The notes beneath the pieces are model-generated. The model made no database searches. It was given only the letters and a program-made list of their open reading frames with translations, and had not been told where the DNA came from. A stretch of DNA of 64,000 nucleotides from contig NZ_LZZS01000011.1 in NCBI RefSeq assembly GCF_014170335.1, forward strand, positions 1 to 64,000. Direction: 5' to 3'. Positions 41,761-55,901 of this stretch are shown here, one piece after another; the stretch's first letter is position 1, and each line of letters starts with the position of its first letter. The DNA comes from Achromobacter sp. UMC46. Lineage in GTDB: Bacteria; Pseudomonadota; Gammaproteobacteria; Burkholderiales; Burkholderiaceae_B. The position numbers were made by a program, and so were the translations under genes.

Positions 41761-43020
41761 TTACTTCTTCTTCATCATGTCGAAGAATTCGGCGTTGGTC
41801 TTCGTGGCGCGCATCTTGTCCAGGATGAATTCCATGGATTGCACTTCGTCCATGTCGTGGATGAACTTGCGCAGCACCCAGACCTTTTGCAGCAGGTCCG
41901 GCGCGATCAGCAGTTCTTCGCGGCGGGTGCCCGACTTGTTCAGGTTGATCGACGGGTAGACGCGCTTTTCAGCCAGGCGGCGCTCAAGGTGGACTTCGGA
42001 GTTGCCCGTGCCCTTGAATTCTTCGTAGATGACTTCGTCCATGCGGCTGCCGGTTTCGATCAGCGCCGTACCCAGGATGGTCAGCGAACCGCCTTCTTCC
42101 AGGTTGCGGGCCGCGCCGAAGAAGCGCTTGGGGCGTTGCAGGGCATTGGCGTCCACACCGCCGGTCAGCACCTTGCCGGAGGCCGGCACCACGGTGTTGT
42201 AGGCGCGCGCCAGACGGGTGATCGAGTCCAGCAGGATCACGACGTCTTTCTTCATTTCGACCAGGCGCTTGGCCTTTTCGATGACCATTTCAGCCACTTG
42301 CACGTGACGGGTAGCGGGTTCGTCGAAGGTCGACGCCACCACTTCGCCGCGCACCGTGCGTTGCATTTCGGTCACTTCTTCCGGGCGTTCGTCGACCAGC
42401 AGGACGATCATGACCGCGTCGGGGTAGTTGGTGGTGATGGCATGCGCAATGTGCTGCATCATCACCGTCTTGCCGGACTTGGGGCTGGCGACGATCAGGC
42501 CACGCTGGCCCATGCCGATCGGGGCGAAGACGTCGAGGATACGGCCCGTCAGGTTCTCTTCGCTCTTGATGTCGCGTTCCAGACGCATCGTCCGGTTCGG
42601 GTGCAGCGGCGTCAGGTTTTCGAACATGATGCGATGCTTGATCGCTTCAGGCGCCACGCCGTTGACCTTGTCCACCTTGACCAGGGCGAAGTAGCGCTCG
42701 CCATCTTTCGGCGTGCGGACTTCACCTTCGATCGAGTCGCCGGTGTGCAGGTTGAAACGGCGGATCTGCGACGGCGAGATGTAGATGTCGTCCGTGCTGG
42801 CCAGATACGAGGTCTCGGGCGAGCGCAGGAAACCAAAGCCGTCGGGCAGGACTTCCAGGACGCCGTCGCCAAAGATCTGCTCGCCTTGCTTGGCGCGCCG
42901 TTTCATGATGGCGAACATCAACTCCTGCTTGCGCAGGCGGTTGGCGTTCTCGATTTCCAGGCCAGCGGCCATTTCCAGCAGCTGCGAGACATGCAGCGCC
43001 TTCAGTTCGTTGAGGTGCAT
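41761..43020 (-). CDS. rho: Transcription termination factor Rho
   Basis: A 419-residue hexameric RNA helicase. An N-terminal helical part ([18 protein letters not shown]), the RNA-binding cold-shock-like domain with [13 protein letters not shown], Walker A SPKSGKT (about residue 180), Walker [17 protein letters not shown] and the Q/R-loop regions are present. Length equals E. coli Rho. It follows trxA after 117 bases, a gene order shared by many proteobacteria. Confidence 0.97.
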   Translation of the reverse strand: MHLNELKALHVSQLLEMAAGLEIENANRLRKQELMFAIMKRRAKQGEQIFGDGVLEVLPDGFGFLRSPETSYLASTDDIYISPSQIRRFNLHTGDSIEGEVRTPKDGERYFALVKVDKVNGVAPEAIKHRIMFENLTPLHPNRTMRLERDIKSEENLTGRILDVFAPIGMGQRGLIVASPKSGKTVMMQHIAHAITTNYPDAVMIVLLVDERPEEVTEMQRTVRGEVVASTFDEPATRHVQVAEMVIEKAKRLVEMKKDVVILLDSITRLARAYNTVVPASGKVLTGGVDANALQRPKRFFGAARNLEEGGSLTILGTALIETGSRMDEVIYEEFKGTGNSEVHLERRLAEKRVYPSINLNKSGTRREELLIAPDLLQKVWVLRKFIHDMDEVQSMEFILDKMRATKTNAEFFDMMKKK

Positions 43021-43096
43021 CGCGGTGATTGGTGGGGGAAAAGTAAAGGAGGGCTCTGGCGGCGCGCCACGGACGGGCTCGCGCGGTATTGAATGA

Positions 43097-43117
43097 GCGC
43101 CGCCTCCAGGGCGGCGC
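43097..43117 (-). terminator. Hairpin between trxA and rho
   Basis: GCGCCGCC and GGCGGCGC form an 8-bp GC stem with a 5-base loop, 21 bases after trxA ends. There is no T run, so it may be a transcript-stabilising or attenuating element rather than an efficient terminator. Confidence 0.35.
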
Positions 43118-43137
43118 CTTCGTTCACAGCACGCAGT

Positions 43138-43464
43138 TTACAACGCGCCGTCCAGGAATGCGGTGAGTTGCGACTTCGACAGCGCGCCAACTTTGGTGGC
43201 GGCGGCTTGGCCGTCTTTAAAGAGCATAAGGGTCGGGATGCCGCGGATGCCATATTTGGTGGCGGTACCCTGGTTTTCGTCCACGTTCAGCTTCGCGATC
43301 GTCAGGCGACCTGCGTACTCGGTGGCGACTTCTTCCAGGATCGGGGCAATCATCTTGCAGGGGCCACACCAGGCAGCCCAGTAGTCCACCAGCACCGGCT
43401 GGCCGGATTTCAACACATCGGCATCGAAGCTTGCGTCACTGACGTTCTTGATTTGGTCGCTCAT
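43138..43464 (-). CDS. trxA: Thioredoxin TrxA
   Basis: A 108-residue cytoplasmic thiol-disulphide protein. The active site is C33-G-P-C36 in [11 protein letters not shown]; the cis-proline loop RGIPTLMLF follows and length equals E. coli thioredoxin 1. It lies upstream of rho on the same strand. Confidence 0.97.
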   Translation of the reverse strand: MSDQIKNVSDASFDADVLKSGQPVLVDYWAAWCGPCKMIAPILEEVATEYAGRLTIAKLNVDENQGTATKYGIRGIPTLMLFKDGQAAATKVGALSKSQLTAFLDGAL

Positions 43465-43791
43465 GATGGTGATTCTCGGTTCGGCAGCAAAAGGCGCGTA
43501 AAAAGGGACGCGCCTTGCCGTTGTTCTTGTATGTGGAATGGATTAAAGCATACCACTGTCAATAACAACAGGCATACCACTGTTAATAACAACAGGGTTT
43601 GCTGGTTTTGTGTAGGATGTTGCGGCGCAGTCGTCGTGATCCGGGTGATTGAACCCTGACGCGCTGGCTGTGACTGTCATCATCCTACCGAATTCGGAGC
43701 TGGTCAGGTCGTGCGCATCCTACTGGGAGCCGCGCAGAATCTAGGCTTATCCGTAAAATGTCGGTTTTTTTCCACAGATGTTGGGGATAAC
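43465..43791. repeat. trxA-parE intergenic region with a 24-bp tandem duplication
   Basis: This region between divergent trxA and parE holds two adjacent 24-base copies at 43548-43571 and 43572-43595 that differ at one position (C/T). Each copy contains CTGTT-N6-AACAG (the first with a mismatch), so each can form a small hairpin or bind a dimeric protein. Base composition here is AT-richer than the genes on either side. The trxA promoter and the parE promoter must lie in the rest, but no clear pair of boxes was recognised. Confidence 0.7.
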
Positions 43792-45752
<1,961 letters not shown>

Positions 45753-45753
<1 letters not shown>

Positions 45754-46349
45754 TGACGACCGCCACGCCCGGCCAAGCCCGGATGACCGTCGCCATGACG
45801 GCCGACGACTACGCGGAGTTCGCGGCTTACGTGTACAAGCGTCCCGAACTGCGCCGCCGCCGCTACCGGTCCCACCTGCGTTTCGCGGTCTTGATGATCG
45901 TGGCTTTGATGGCCTACCTGATCTGGCAGACCTGGGACGGCAAGGGGCCTGATTGGGGGCGGATCCTGCCCGTGTATTTCCAGGGGCTGGCCGTAGGGCT
46001 GGGCATCCTGGCGCTGCTGGCGCTGGCCTACGAGTTCGCCTTGCCGCCGCTGGTCAGGATGAACACGCGGCGAATGCTGAAAAGGCAGCCCGACGACCTG
46101 TTCCTCGGCCAGCATCAGCTGGACTTCGGGCCCGAGGGCATCTCGGATACGACCGCCACGGCCTCCGGGCGCATGGACTGGTCCGATATCCGCCGGGTCG
46201 AGGAAACCCCGCAGCATCTGTACGTCATCCTGGGCACCTTGCAGGGCGTGATCATTCCCAAGCGCGGCCAGGACGCCGCGACGTTGGAGGCGGTGCGCGC
46301 CGTGTTGCGCACGCACGTCGCCGATACGCAGCTGGCGCCGTCCGCTTGA
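45753..46349 (+). CDS. YcxB-like membrane protein
   Basis: A 198-residue protein with two membrane helices (about 47-66 and 82-102), then a C-terminal cytoplasmic YcxB-like domain with GISDTTATASGRMDWSDIRRVEETPQHLYVIL and VIIPKRGQD. The start codon overlaps the parE stop (TGATG), and parC follows 44 bases later, so it is co-transcribed with topoisomerase IV. The family's function is unknown. A second ATG lies 10 codons in. Confidence 0.75.
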
Positions 46350-46393
46350 GGCGCATTGACGCCGTTTCGATGAATTTGTCTACCTGAACCATC

Positions 46394-48724
<2,331 letters not shown>

Positions 48725-48747
48725 TGGCGCGGATGTACGGCAAGGGA

Positions 48748-48775
48748 AGGGCGAGCCGATGGCTCGCCCTTTTTC
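48748..48775 (+). terminator. Terminator after parC
   Basis: AGGGCGAGCC pairs with GGCTCGCCCT across a 3-base loop, followed by five T bases. It ends the parE-ycxB-parC transcript. Confidence 0.9.
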
Positions 48776-48806
48776 TTGCCGGATCCCGGGCTTTGCTATT
48801 TAATAG

Positions 48807-48824
48807 ATAGACCAGTCAGTCTAT
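48807..48824. promoter_or_regulatory. TetR-type operator
   Basis: ATAGAC-N6-GTCTAT is a perfect dyad 9 bases before the TetR start codon, inside an AT-rich stretch. Its place over the likely promoter/ribosome entry suggests autorepression by the adjacent TetR protein. Confidence 0.65.
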
Positions 48825-48833
48825 TAATAAGCG

Positions 48834-49478
48834 ATGCGTAAAACAGACCCCATCAAGCAGCAGGAACGCCGCCGCCACATCCTGGAGGCCGCCGCGCATT
48901 GCTTTGCCGAACACGGTTTCCATGCGACCTCCACCGCGCAGATCTGCGAACGGGCGGCGATGAGTCCCGGCAACCTTTTCCATTACTACGCCAGCAAGGC
49001 CGACATCATCGAGGCGCTGATCGCCTCGGATACCGACGACATCCAATCGAGGACGCAGGCCGCGATCGTGGCGCCGGATGCCTGCCAGGCCCTGCGTGAA
49101 TGGGTCGGCGGCCAACTGGCGCTGTATCAGGATCCGGCTTTTGTGCGCCTGGGCATGGAGGTGCTGGCCGAGGCGGTGCGCAATCCCCGCGTGCACGCGC
49201 TGGTGATGGCGAACGAGGCGGAACGCAAGGCCGGCCTGCTGACGCTGCTTGCGGCGGTCTGGAAAGGGCGGGACGCCCCCCGGCCGATGGCCGAGATGGC
49301 GGACGTGCTGTTGCTGCTGCTGGACGGCGTCTATAGTCGGTCGGTGGTGGACCCCGCGTTCGGCGCCCAAGCTGCGGCCAAGCTGCTGGATCAGGCGCTG
49401 GAACACAGCCTGCCGCCCGCGGTTGCCTCGGGAGGCCCCGCGCCGCGCCGCCCGCAAGCCGCGAAGGGGCGCGCATGA
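48834..49478 (+). CDS. TetR/AcrR family regulator
   Basis: A 214-residue repressor-type protein. The N-terminal helix-turn-helix is at about residues 12-58 (ILEAAAHCFAEHGFHATSTAQICERAAMSPGNLFHYYASKADII). The C-terminal ligand domain is alanine/leucine-rich. Its stop overlaps the ATG of the DUF418 gene (ATGA), so both are translated together; it probably controls that gene and itself through the dyad at 48807-48824. Ligand unknown. Confidence 0.88.
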   Translation: MRKTDPIKQQERRRHILEAAAHCFAEHGFHATSTAQICERAAMSPGNLFHYYASKADIIEALIASDTDDIQSRTQAAIVAPDACQALREWVGGQLALYQDPAFVRLGMEVLAEAVRNPRVHALVMANEAERKAGLLTLLAAVWKGRDAPRPMAEMADVLLLLLDGVYSRSVVDPAFGAQAAAKLLDQALEHSLPPAVASGGPAPRRPQAAKGRA

Positions 49479-50686
49479 ATCCGGTCTTTCAACCCCATGC
49501 CGCCCTTCGGACGCCCGGCCGGCTGGACCACGTGGATGCGTTGCGAGGCTTTGCGCTCTTCGGCATCCTGATCGTGAACATCGGCGTCTTCTCGTCGCCG
49601 TTCTATGGCGCCGGCATCGCCGACCCGGCCTATTCCCGGCCGATGGACCTGGCCGTGCGCTGGGTGATCGCGTGGCTGTTCGAGACCAAGTTCTACCTGC
49701 TGTTCTCCTTCCTGTTCGGCTACAGCTTCACCCTGCAGATGTCGGCGGCCGAACGCAGCCAGGCCGCTTTTGCGCCGCGCTTCCTGCGGAGGCTGGCGGG
49801 GCTGGCGCTGCTGGGCGCGGCGCATGCGGTGCTGTTCTATCAAGGCGACATCCTGCTGACCTACTCGCTGCTTGGCCTGGGGCTGCTGCTATGCCGCGCA
49901 ATGGAACCCAAGCGCGCGCTGCGCGCCGCGCTGTGGCTGATCGTGCTGGCCGCATCGGTCTGGGGGATCCTGGGGGCCTTGAGTTTCCTGGATCCCGTGC
50001 CCACCGGCTATCAGGCGCTATACAAGGCCGAAGCGCTGGCCGCCATCGAGGCGTACCGGGGCACGATCGGCACGACGATCTTGCAGCACATCAAGGAACT
50101 GACCGAGAGCATCTGGTTCATGGTCCTGTTCGTGCAGGGGCCGTTCGTCTTTGCGATGTTCCTGGCCGGTTACGCGCTGGGCCGGCGCGATGCGCTGGCG
50201 GATCCGTGGCATCAGCCGCGCGTGCTGGGGCTGCTGTGCGCTTTCGGGCTGCTGCCGGGGTTGGCCGGGTCGGCGTTGTATGCCACGTCTTCGTTGCCGT
50301 TCGCCGGCGCCGCCTGGGAGCTTCCCGGACTGGCGGTGGATTTGCTGACCGCGCCGTTGCTCAGCATGTCGTACGCCGCGGCCTTCCTGCTGGCCCTGCG
50401 GACACGGGCGTTTGGATTCGCCGGTGCCTGGCTGGCGCCGGCGGGGCGGATGGCGCTGACCAACTACCTGATGCAGTCCATCGTCTGCGCATTCCTGTTC
50501 ACGGGCTGGGGCCTGCGCCTATTCGCGGCGGTGTCGCCGTTGATGGCCACGGGCATTGCCGTGGCCATCTTCGGGGCGCAATTGCCATTGTCCGCATGGT
50601 GGCTGCGCCGCCATGCCTATGGCCCGGTGGAATGGTTCCTGCGCGCGCTCACGATCGGGGCGTTGCCGCCCTGGCGGCGGCCCTGA
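49475..50686 (+). CDS. DUF418 family membrane protein (YeiB-like)
   Basis: A 403-residue inner-membrane protein with about ten helices. The N-terminal HVDALRGFALFGILIVN block, the FLFGYSFTLQM helix and the C-terminal DUF418 signature AGRMALTNYLMQSIVC...WLRRHAYGPVEWFLRALT are diagnostic. The family's function is unknown. Translation is coupled to the TetR gene, and the last 70 bases overlap, tail to tail, the convergent TRAP permease gene. Confidence 0.85.
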   Translation: MNPVFQPHAALRTPGRLDHVDALRGFALFGILIVNIGVFSSPFYGAGIADPAYSRPMDLAVRWVIAWLFETKFYLLFSFLFGYSFTLQMSAAERSQAAFAPRFLRRLAGLALLGAAHAVLFYQGDILLTYSLLGLGLLLCRAMEPKRALRAALWLIVLAASVWGILGALSFLDPVPTGYQALYKAEALAAIEAYRGTIGTTILQHIKELTESIWFMVLFVQGPFVFAMFLAGYALGRRDALADPWHQPRVLGLLCAFGLLPGLAGSALYATSSLPFAGAAWELPGLAVDLLTAPLLSMSYAAAFLLALRTRAFGFAGAWLAPAGRMALTNYLMQSIVCAFLFTGWGLRLFAAVSPLMATGIAVAIFGAQLPLSAWWLRRHAYGPVEWFLRALTIGALPPWRRP

Positions 50687-53247
50687 CGCATCCACAGGCC
50701 CGCCAGCAGCAGCAAGGCGGGCAGGTAGACCCAATGGTCCGACCAGCGCTGAGAGTTCGGCGACTTGACTTCCAGCACGTCCCAGCCTTGCTCCCAGCCT
50801 GACCGTTGAGCGCGGCTGCCGAACCGCACGCCGCCGATTTGCGTCTGATCTCCCAGGCTCATGAGCGTCACGCCCGCCTCGGCCAGGCGCCGGCGGCCGG
50901 TGTCAGGCGCGTCGGCCCCCGTTTCCAGCGCCGGCAAGGCGACGGCGACGGTCTTGGTCAGCTCATCGCCTTCCAGGTTGATTCCCCGCAGCACCACGGT
51001 CAGGCGGCCGTTGTCCGGCATCGCGGCGGCGATCGCCTGGATGTCGCCGGCGGGACGGCTTTCGTAGGGCGACGCGATCCGGTCCATGAACCAGTCAGGG
51101 CGGAACAGCATGAACGTCGCAAGTAGCAGCACGCCCACTTCGGCCCACGTGCAGCGCGTGCGGAACCACCGCATGGTGGCCGCGGCGAAGGTCAGGGACG
51201 CCAGCGTCGCGCCCGCCACGACGAGTGCCAGCTCCCAGCCGTAGTTGACATCGATCAGCAGCAGGGTCGGGTTGAACACGAACATGAACGGCAGGATGGC
51301 GGTGCGCGCCGCGTAGGTGACGCCCTGGATGCCGGTCTTGATGGGGTCTTCGCCCGATATCGCCGCCGCCGCGAACGTGGCCAGGCCCACGGGTGGCGTG
51401 ATGTCGGCCATGATGCCGTAATAGAACACGAACATGTGCACGGCGATCAGCGGGATGACCAGGCCGTTCTGCGCGCCCAGTTCCACGACGACCGGCGCCA
51501 TCAACGTCGCCATCAGGATGTAGTTCGCGGTTGTGGGCATGCCCAGGCCCAGGACCAGGCAGACCAGCGCGGTGAAGATCAGCATCAGCAATACGTTGCC
51601 CATCGACACCAGCTCGACGAAGGCGGTCATGCGCAGGCCCAGGCCGGTCAGCGTGATCGCGCCGACGATCAGGCCGGCGGTGCCGCATGCGATCGCGATG
51701 CCGATCATGTTGCGCGCGCCGTCCTGCAGGCCGCCGATGGCGTCGCGCCAACCATGGCGCCAGGCCGGGGCCGCGTCCTGTTTGCGGAACCAGGCGATCA
51801 ACGGGCGCTGCGTCACCATCTGGAACAGCATGGCGGTCGCCGCCCAGAAGGCCGACAGGCCCGCCGACAGTTCCTCCACGCTCAGGCACCACACCAGGAT
51901 GCCGATGGGAATCAGGAAATACAGGCCGGCGCGAACCGTCGGCCATGGTTGCGGCCGCACGGGATGATTGACGTCGATGTCCTGCGGCAGGTCGGGATGC
52001 GACGCGGCCACGCGCAGCAGCCACAGGTAGAGCGCCGCCAGGATCGCCAGCAGCACCCAGATGGCCGCGGCGCCCGCCGCCGCCTGCACACCGGTGCCGA
52101 TCCAGTAGGCGGCACCCATCACCAGCAGCGTGCCGCTGATCCCCATGCCCCATCCCGCCAGCTTCTGCAGCGGCGTGCGCGACGGGCCTGCGGCCATCAT
52201 GGGCTGGATGCCCAGTTTCAGCGCTTCCAGGTGGACGATGTAGAACAGCGCGATGTAGGAGATCGCCGCCGGCAGGATCGCGTGGCGGATGATGTCCGTG
52301 TAGGGGATGCCGACGTACTCGATCATCAGGAAGGCGGCCGCGCCCATGACGGGGGGCATGATCTGGCCGTTGACGGATGACGCGGTCTCGATCGCGCCGG
52401 CCCGCACGCCGCCGTAGCCGGCTTTTTTCATGAGGGGGATCGTGAAGATCCCGCCCGTCACCACGTTGGCGACCGAAGACGCCGACACCAGGCCGTTGAC
52501 CGCCGACGACACCACGGCCACCTTGGCCGGCCCGCCGCGCAGATGGCCCAGCAGGGCGAACGAGACTTGCATCATGTAGTTGCCCGCGCCGCACTTGTCC
52601 AGCAGCGACCCCAGCAGCACGAAGATGAAGATGTACGACACCGACACGCCCAGCGCGACGCCGTACACGCCTTCGGTCGTCAGCCACATATGCGACATCA
52701 GGCGTTCGAGCGACGCGCCTCGGTGCGCCAGCACGTCAGGCAGCCAGGGGCCCGCCAGCGCGTAGGCCACGAACACCAGGCCGAGCACGGTCATGGGTAG
52801 TCCCAGCGCGCGGCGCGTGACTTCCAGCAGCAGCGCCAGGCCGATGACTGCGGTGGCCACGTCCATCGGCGTGGGTTGCCCGGGGCGGCCGGCCAGCTCG
52901 TTATAGAAGACATACAGGTAGCTGCCGCAAAAGCCGGCGGCCAGCGCCAGGACCCAGTCGTACCAGGGCATGCGGTCGCGCGCGGAGCGCTTGCTGGCGG
53001 GGTAGGCCAGATAGCCCAGGAACATCGCGGTGCCCAGATGCAACGCGCGCGCCTCGGTGTCGTTGAAGATGCCCCAGCTGAACGAAAACGGCAGCGGCGA
53101 CGCGTACCAGAGTTGGAAGAAAGACCAGATCAGCGCGCCCGCGGCCAGCGTGGCGCCGGCGACGCCGCCCACGTTGCGGCCGCCGCGGTCGGCGTCGGCG
53201 ACAAGCTGTTCCAGGTCCGGGGCCGGCGTGTGCGGCTCTTTTGTCAT
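50617..53247 (-). CDS. TRAP transporter fused permease (DctQ-DctM with C-terminal DUF3394)
   Basis: An 876-residue inner-membrane protein joining the small and large TRAP subunits. The N-terminal part has about four helices (DctQ-like), then a DctM domain with VSSAVNGLVSASSVANVVTGGIFTIPLMKKAGY, GLGMPTTANYI and IMADITPPVGLATFAAAAIS. The last 200 residues form a soluble DUF3394-like region ending with one more helix. It would import a substrate delivered by the TAXI protein, driven by a sodium or proton gradient. Its end overlaps the DUF418 gene by 70 bases on the other strand. Confidence 0.92.
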   Translation of the reverse strand: MTKEPHTPAPDLEQLVADADRGGRNVGGVAGATLAAGALIWSFFQLWYASPLPFSFSWGIFNDTEARALHLGTAMFLGYLAYPASKRSARDRMPWYDWVLALAAGFCGSYLYVFYNELAGRPGQPTPMDVATAVIGLALLLEVTRRALGLPMTVLGLVFVAYALAGPWLPDVLAHRGASLERLMSHMWLTTEGVYGVALGVSVSYIFIFVLLGSLLDKCGAGNYMMQVSFALLGHLRGGPAKVAVVSSAVNGLVSASSVANVVTGGIFTIPLMKKAGYGGVRAGAIETASSVNGQIMPPVMGAAAFLMIEYVGIPYTDIIRHAILPAAISYIALFYIVHLEALKLGIQPMMAAGPSRTPLQKLAGWGMGISGTLLVMGAAYWIGTGVQAAAGAAAIWVLLAILAALYLWLLRVAASHPDLPQDIDVNHPVRPQPWPTVRAGLYFLIPIGILVWCLSVEELSAGLSAFWAATAMLFQMVTQRPLIAWFRKQDAAPAWRHGWRDAIGGLQDGARNMIGIAIACGTAGLIVGAITLTGLGLRMTAFVELVSMGNVLLMLIFTALVCLVLGLGMPTTANYILMATLMAPVVVELGAQNGLVIPLIAVHMFVFYYGIMADITPPVGLATFAAAAISGEDPIKTGIQGVTYAARTAILPFMFVFNPTLLLIDVNYGWELALVVAGATLASLTFAAATMRWFRTRCTWAEVGVLLLATFMLFRPDWFMDRIASPYESRPAGDIQAIAAAMPDNGRLTVVLRGINLEGDELTKTVAVALPALETGADAPDTGRRRLAEAGVTLMSLGDQTQIGGVRFGSRAQRSGWEQGWDVLEVKSPNSQRWSDHWVYLPALLLLAGLWMRQGRRQGGNAPIVSARRNHSTGP

Positions 53248-53343
53248 GAAATTCCCCTACGTGTCATGGCGCGCGCCGGCAGGGCGGCGCGCGTTGTGTC
53301 CTGGCGCGCGGCTGGCGCGCGGCTGGCGCGCGCTGGCCATGCC

Positions 53344-54348
53344 TTAGAGCAGGCCCTTTTCCTTGAAGTACTTTTCGGCACCGGGATGCAGGGGCGCCGA
53401 CAAGCCGTTCTTGACCATGTCCGCCGGCTTCAGGTTGGCGAATGCCGGGTGCAGCTTCTTGAAGTCGTCGAAGTTGTCGAACACCGCCTTGACCACGGTG
53501 TAGACCGTGGCGTCGGGCACGTCGGCGGACGTGACGAACGTGGCGGTCACGCCGTACGTCCGGGTTTCGGCAGGATTGTTCGGATACAGCCCGGCCGGGA
53601 TCGTGGCGTAGGCGTAGTAGGGGTATTTTTCGACGAGCTTGTCCACCGCCGGACCCGTCAGCGAGACGAGCTTGGCGCCGCAGCTGGTGGTGGGGTCCTG
53701 GATGTTGGCCGACGGGTGGCCGACGCCATAGAAGAAGCCGTCGATCTTGCCGTCGCAGACGGCGGAACCGTGCTCGTCAGGGCGCAGTTCCGAGGCCAGC
53801 GAAAAATCTTTCAGCGTCCAGCCCATCGTGGCCAGCAGTTCCTCCATCGACGCGCGCGTGCCCGAGCCTGGGTTGCCGACGTTGAAGCGCTTGCCCTTCA
53901 GGTCCTCGAAGCTCTTGATATTCGCGTCTTTGCGTGTGACAACGGTGAAGGGCTCGGGGTGGATCGAAAACACGGACCGCAGTTTCGGGTAGGGGCCGGC
54001 CTGCTTGAACTGGCCTTCGCCGTTGTAGGCGTTGAAGCCGACGTCGGACTGCACTACGCCCAGGTCGAGTTCGCCCGCTTTGATGGTGTTGGCGTTGAAC
54101 ACCGAGCCGCCGGTGGATTCGACGGAACAGCGGATGCCGTGCGTGGCGCGGTCCTTGTTGACCAGGCGGCAGATGGCGCCGCCGGCGGCATAGTAGACGC
54201 CGGTGACGCCGCCCGTGCCGATGCTGACGAACTTCTGTTGGGCGGCGGCGGGTGCTGGCGCCATGGACAGCAATGCCGTGGCCAAGCCCGCCGCGGCGAG
54301 CGTGAAGGCATTGCGATGGCCCAAGGGATGTTTGACGGACGTGGTCAT
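53344..54348 (-). CDS. TAXI family TRAP transporter solute-binding protein
   Basis: A 334-residue periplasmic protein. A signal peptide ends at about APAAAQQ (residue 37). The TAXI signature region [35 protein letters not shown], with following [13 protein letters not shown], matches the family, and [23 protein letters not shown] is in the second lobe. TAXI proteins often bind glutamate-like or other amino/organic acids; the ligand here is unknown. It lies 96 bases upstream of the fused permease. Confidence 0.93.
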   Translation of the reverse strand: MTTSVKHPLGHRNAFTLAAAGLATALLSMAPAPAAAQQKFVSIGTGGVTGVYYAAGGAICRLVNKDRATHGIRCSVESTGGSVFNANTIKAGELDLGVVQSDVGFNAYNGEGQFKQAGPYPKLRSVFSIHPEPFTVVTRKDANIKSFEDLKGKRFNVGNPGSGTRASMEELLATMGWTLKDFSLASELRPDEHGSAVCDGKIDGFFYGVGHPSANIQDPTTSCGAKLVSLTGPAVDKLVEKYPYYAYATIPAGLYPNNPAETRTYGVTATFVTSADVPDATVYTVVKAVFDNFDDFKKLHPAFANLKPADMVKNGLSAPLHPGAEKYFKEKGLL

Positions 54349-54503
54349 GCAAACTCCTTCTGGGGTTTTTCCCCGTGATTTGCCGGTCTCTGCCGGCGGT
54401 TGGGCCGCCCCGCGAGCCGGCGGGGCGTCCTGTGCGAATCATCACGTGCCCGCGTGGCAGGCGGCGCACGGCGGATCCCCCCCGCCGTGCGCGCAGGCGA
54501 GCG

Positions 54504-55844
54504 CTACGCGCGGGCCTGTGCAATGGCGGCGTCGATGGCGCCCGCCAGGCGTTCGGTCAATTGGTCCAGTTCGTCGTCGGAAATGATGAAGGGCGGGGCC
54601 AGCAGCACGTGATCGCCCTGGCGGCCGTCGATCGTGCCGCCCATCGGGTAGACCATCAGGCCCCGCGCCATGGCTTCGCGCTTGATCCGCGCATGCAGCG
54701 TCACCGCCGGGTCGAACGTCTGTTTCGTGCCGCGGTCCTGCACCAGTTCGATGCCCATGAACAGGCCCCGGCCGCGGATGTCGCCCACATGCGGATGTTC
54801 ACCCAGGGCGTGTTCCAGGCGCTGGCGCAAGCCGGCGCCTTGCTCGCGCACCCGCGCCAGCAGGTTGTCGCGGCGGATCACGTCCTGCACGGCAAGCGAC
54901 GCGGCGCAGGCGATGGCGTGGCCCAGATAGGTGTGGCCGTGCTGGAAGAAGCCGCTGCCTTGCTGCATGGCGTCCACGATGCGTTGCTGCGCCATCACCG
55001 CGCCGATGGGCTGGTAGCCGCCGCCCAGGCCCTTGGCGATCGTGATCAGGTCGGGCACGACGCCTTCTTGCTCCACGGCGTAGAGCGTGCCGGTGCGGCC
55101 CATGCCACACATCACTTCATCGGCGATCAGCAGTACGCCGTGGCGGTCGCAGACCTCGCGGATCCGGCGGAAATAGCCCGGCACCGCCGTCACGGCGCCG
55201 GACGTGGCGCCGACCACCGGCTCGGCCACGAAAGCCATCACCGTGCCGGCACCCAGCTTTTCAAAGGTCTGATCCAGCTCCTGCGCCAGCCGCTCGCCGT
55301 ACTGTTCGGCGCTTTCGTCCGGCCGCTGGTCGCGGTAGGCGTAGCAGGGCGAGACGTGTTCGACGTCGATCAGCAGCGGCGCGAATTGGGCGCGGCGCCA
55401 GGCGTTGCCGCCCACTGCCAAGGCGCCGAGCGTGTTGCCGTGATAGCTCTGGCGGCGCGCCACGATGTGGCGGCGTTCCGGCTGGCCGGTTTCCACGAAG
55501 TACTGGCGTGCCATCTTCAGCGCCGCCTCGACGGCTTCGGAGCCGCCCGATACGAAATAGGCGTGGGAAATGCCTTCAGGGGCGTCGGCCACCAGACGGT
55601 CGGCCAACTGCTCGGCGACGTCGGTCGTGAAGAAGCTGGTGTGGGCGTAAGCCAGCGCGTCGATCTGCGCGTGCATGGCGGCCTGGATGTCGGGGTGGTT
55701 GTGCCCCAGGCAGGAAACGGCCGCGCCGCCCGAGCCGTCGAGATAGGCGCGGCCGGCGCTATCGTGGATCCACACGCCGTGGCCGCGTACGGCGACAGGC
55801 GGCGTCTGGCGTAGGGAGCGATGAAGGACGCGGGTTTGGCTCAT
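54504..55844 (-). CDS. Class III aminotransferase (PLP-dependent)
   Basis: A 446-residue omega-type aminotransferase. The PLP lysine is K271 in TIAKGLGGGYQPIG, D242 binds the pyridine nitrogen in LLIADEVMCGMGRTG, and VSGGSEAVEAALK binds phosphate. Length and blocks suit the aspartate-aminotransferase-family group that acts on diamines, GABA, beta-alanine or 2,4-diaminobutyrate. It is on the same strand as, and 155 bases upstream of, the TAXI gene, and follows an RpiR regulator, so it probably acts on the imported compound. Substrate unknown. Confidence 0.85.
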   Translation of the reverse strand: MSQTRVLHRSLRQTPPVAVRGHGVWIHDSAGRAYLDGSGGAAVSCLGHNHPDIQAAMHAQIDALAYAHTSFFTTDVAEQLADRLVADAPEGISHAYFVSGGSEAVEAALKMARQYFVETGQPERRHIVARRQSYHGNTLGALAVGGNAWRRAQFAPLLIDVEHVSPCYAYRDQRPDESAEQYGERLAQELDQTFEKLGAGTVMAFVAEPVVGATSGAVTAVPGYFRRIREVCDRHGVLLIADEVMCGMGRTGTLYAVEQEGVVPDLITIAKGLGGGYQPIGAVMAQQRIVDAMQQGSGFFQHGHTYLGHAIACAASLAVQDVIRRDNLLARVREQGAGLRQRLEHALGEHPHVGDIRGRGLFMGIELVQDRGTKQTFDPAVTLHARIKREAMARGLMVYPMGGTIDGRQGDHVLLAPPFIISDDELDQLTERLAGAIDAAIAQARA

Positions 55845-55901
55845 GGCGATTCCGTGAAGCGAAGGTAGGGGAGGGTTGGGGGATCGTTGGATGGGGCGCG
55901 G

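Noticed and set aside
43548..43595. The 24-bp duplication as a CRISPR remnant
   Set aside because: Copies are directly adjacent without a spacer.
54359..54427. GC hairpins between the aminotransferase and TAXI genes as a terminator
   Set aside because: Inverted repeats exist (GGGG/CCCC at 54362-54374, an 8-bp stem at 54406-54427), but neither has a T run on the coding strand; they may only shape the transcript.
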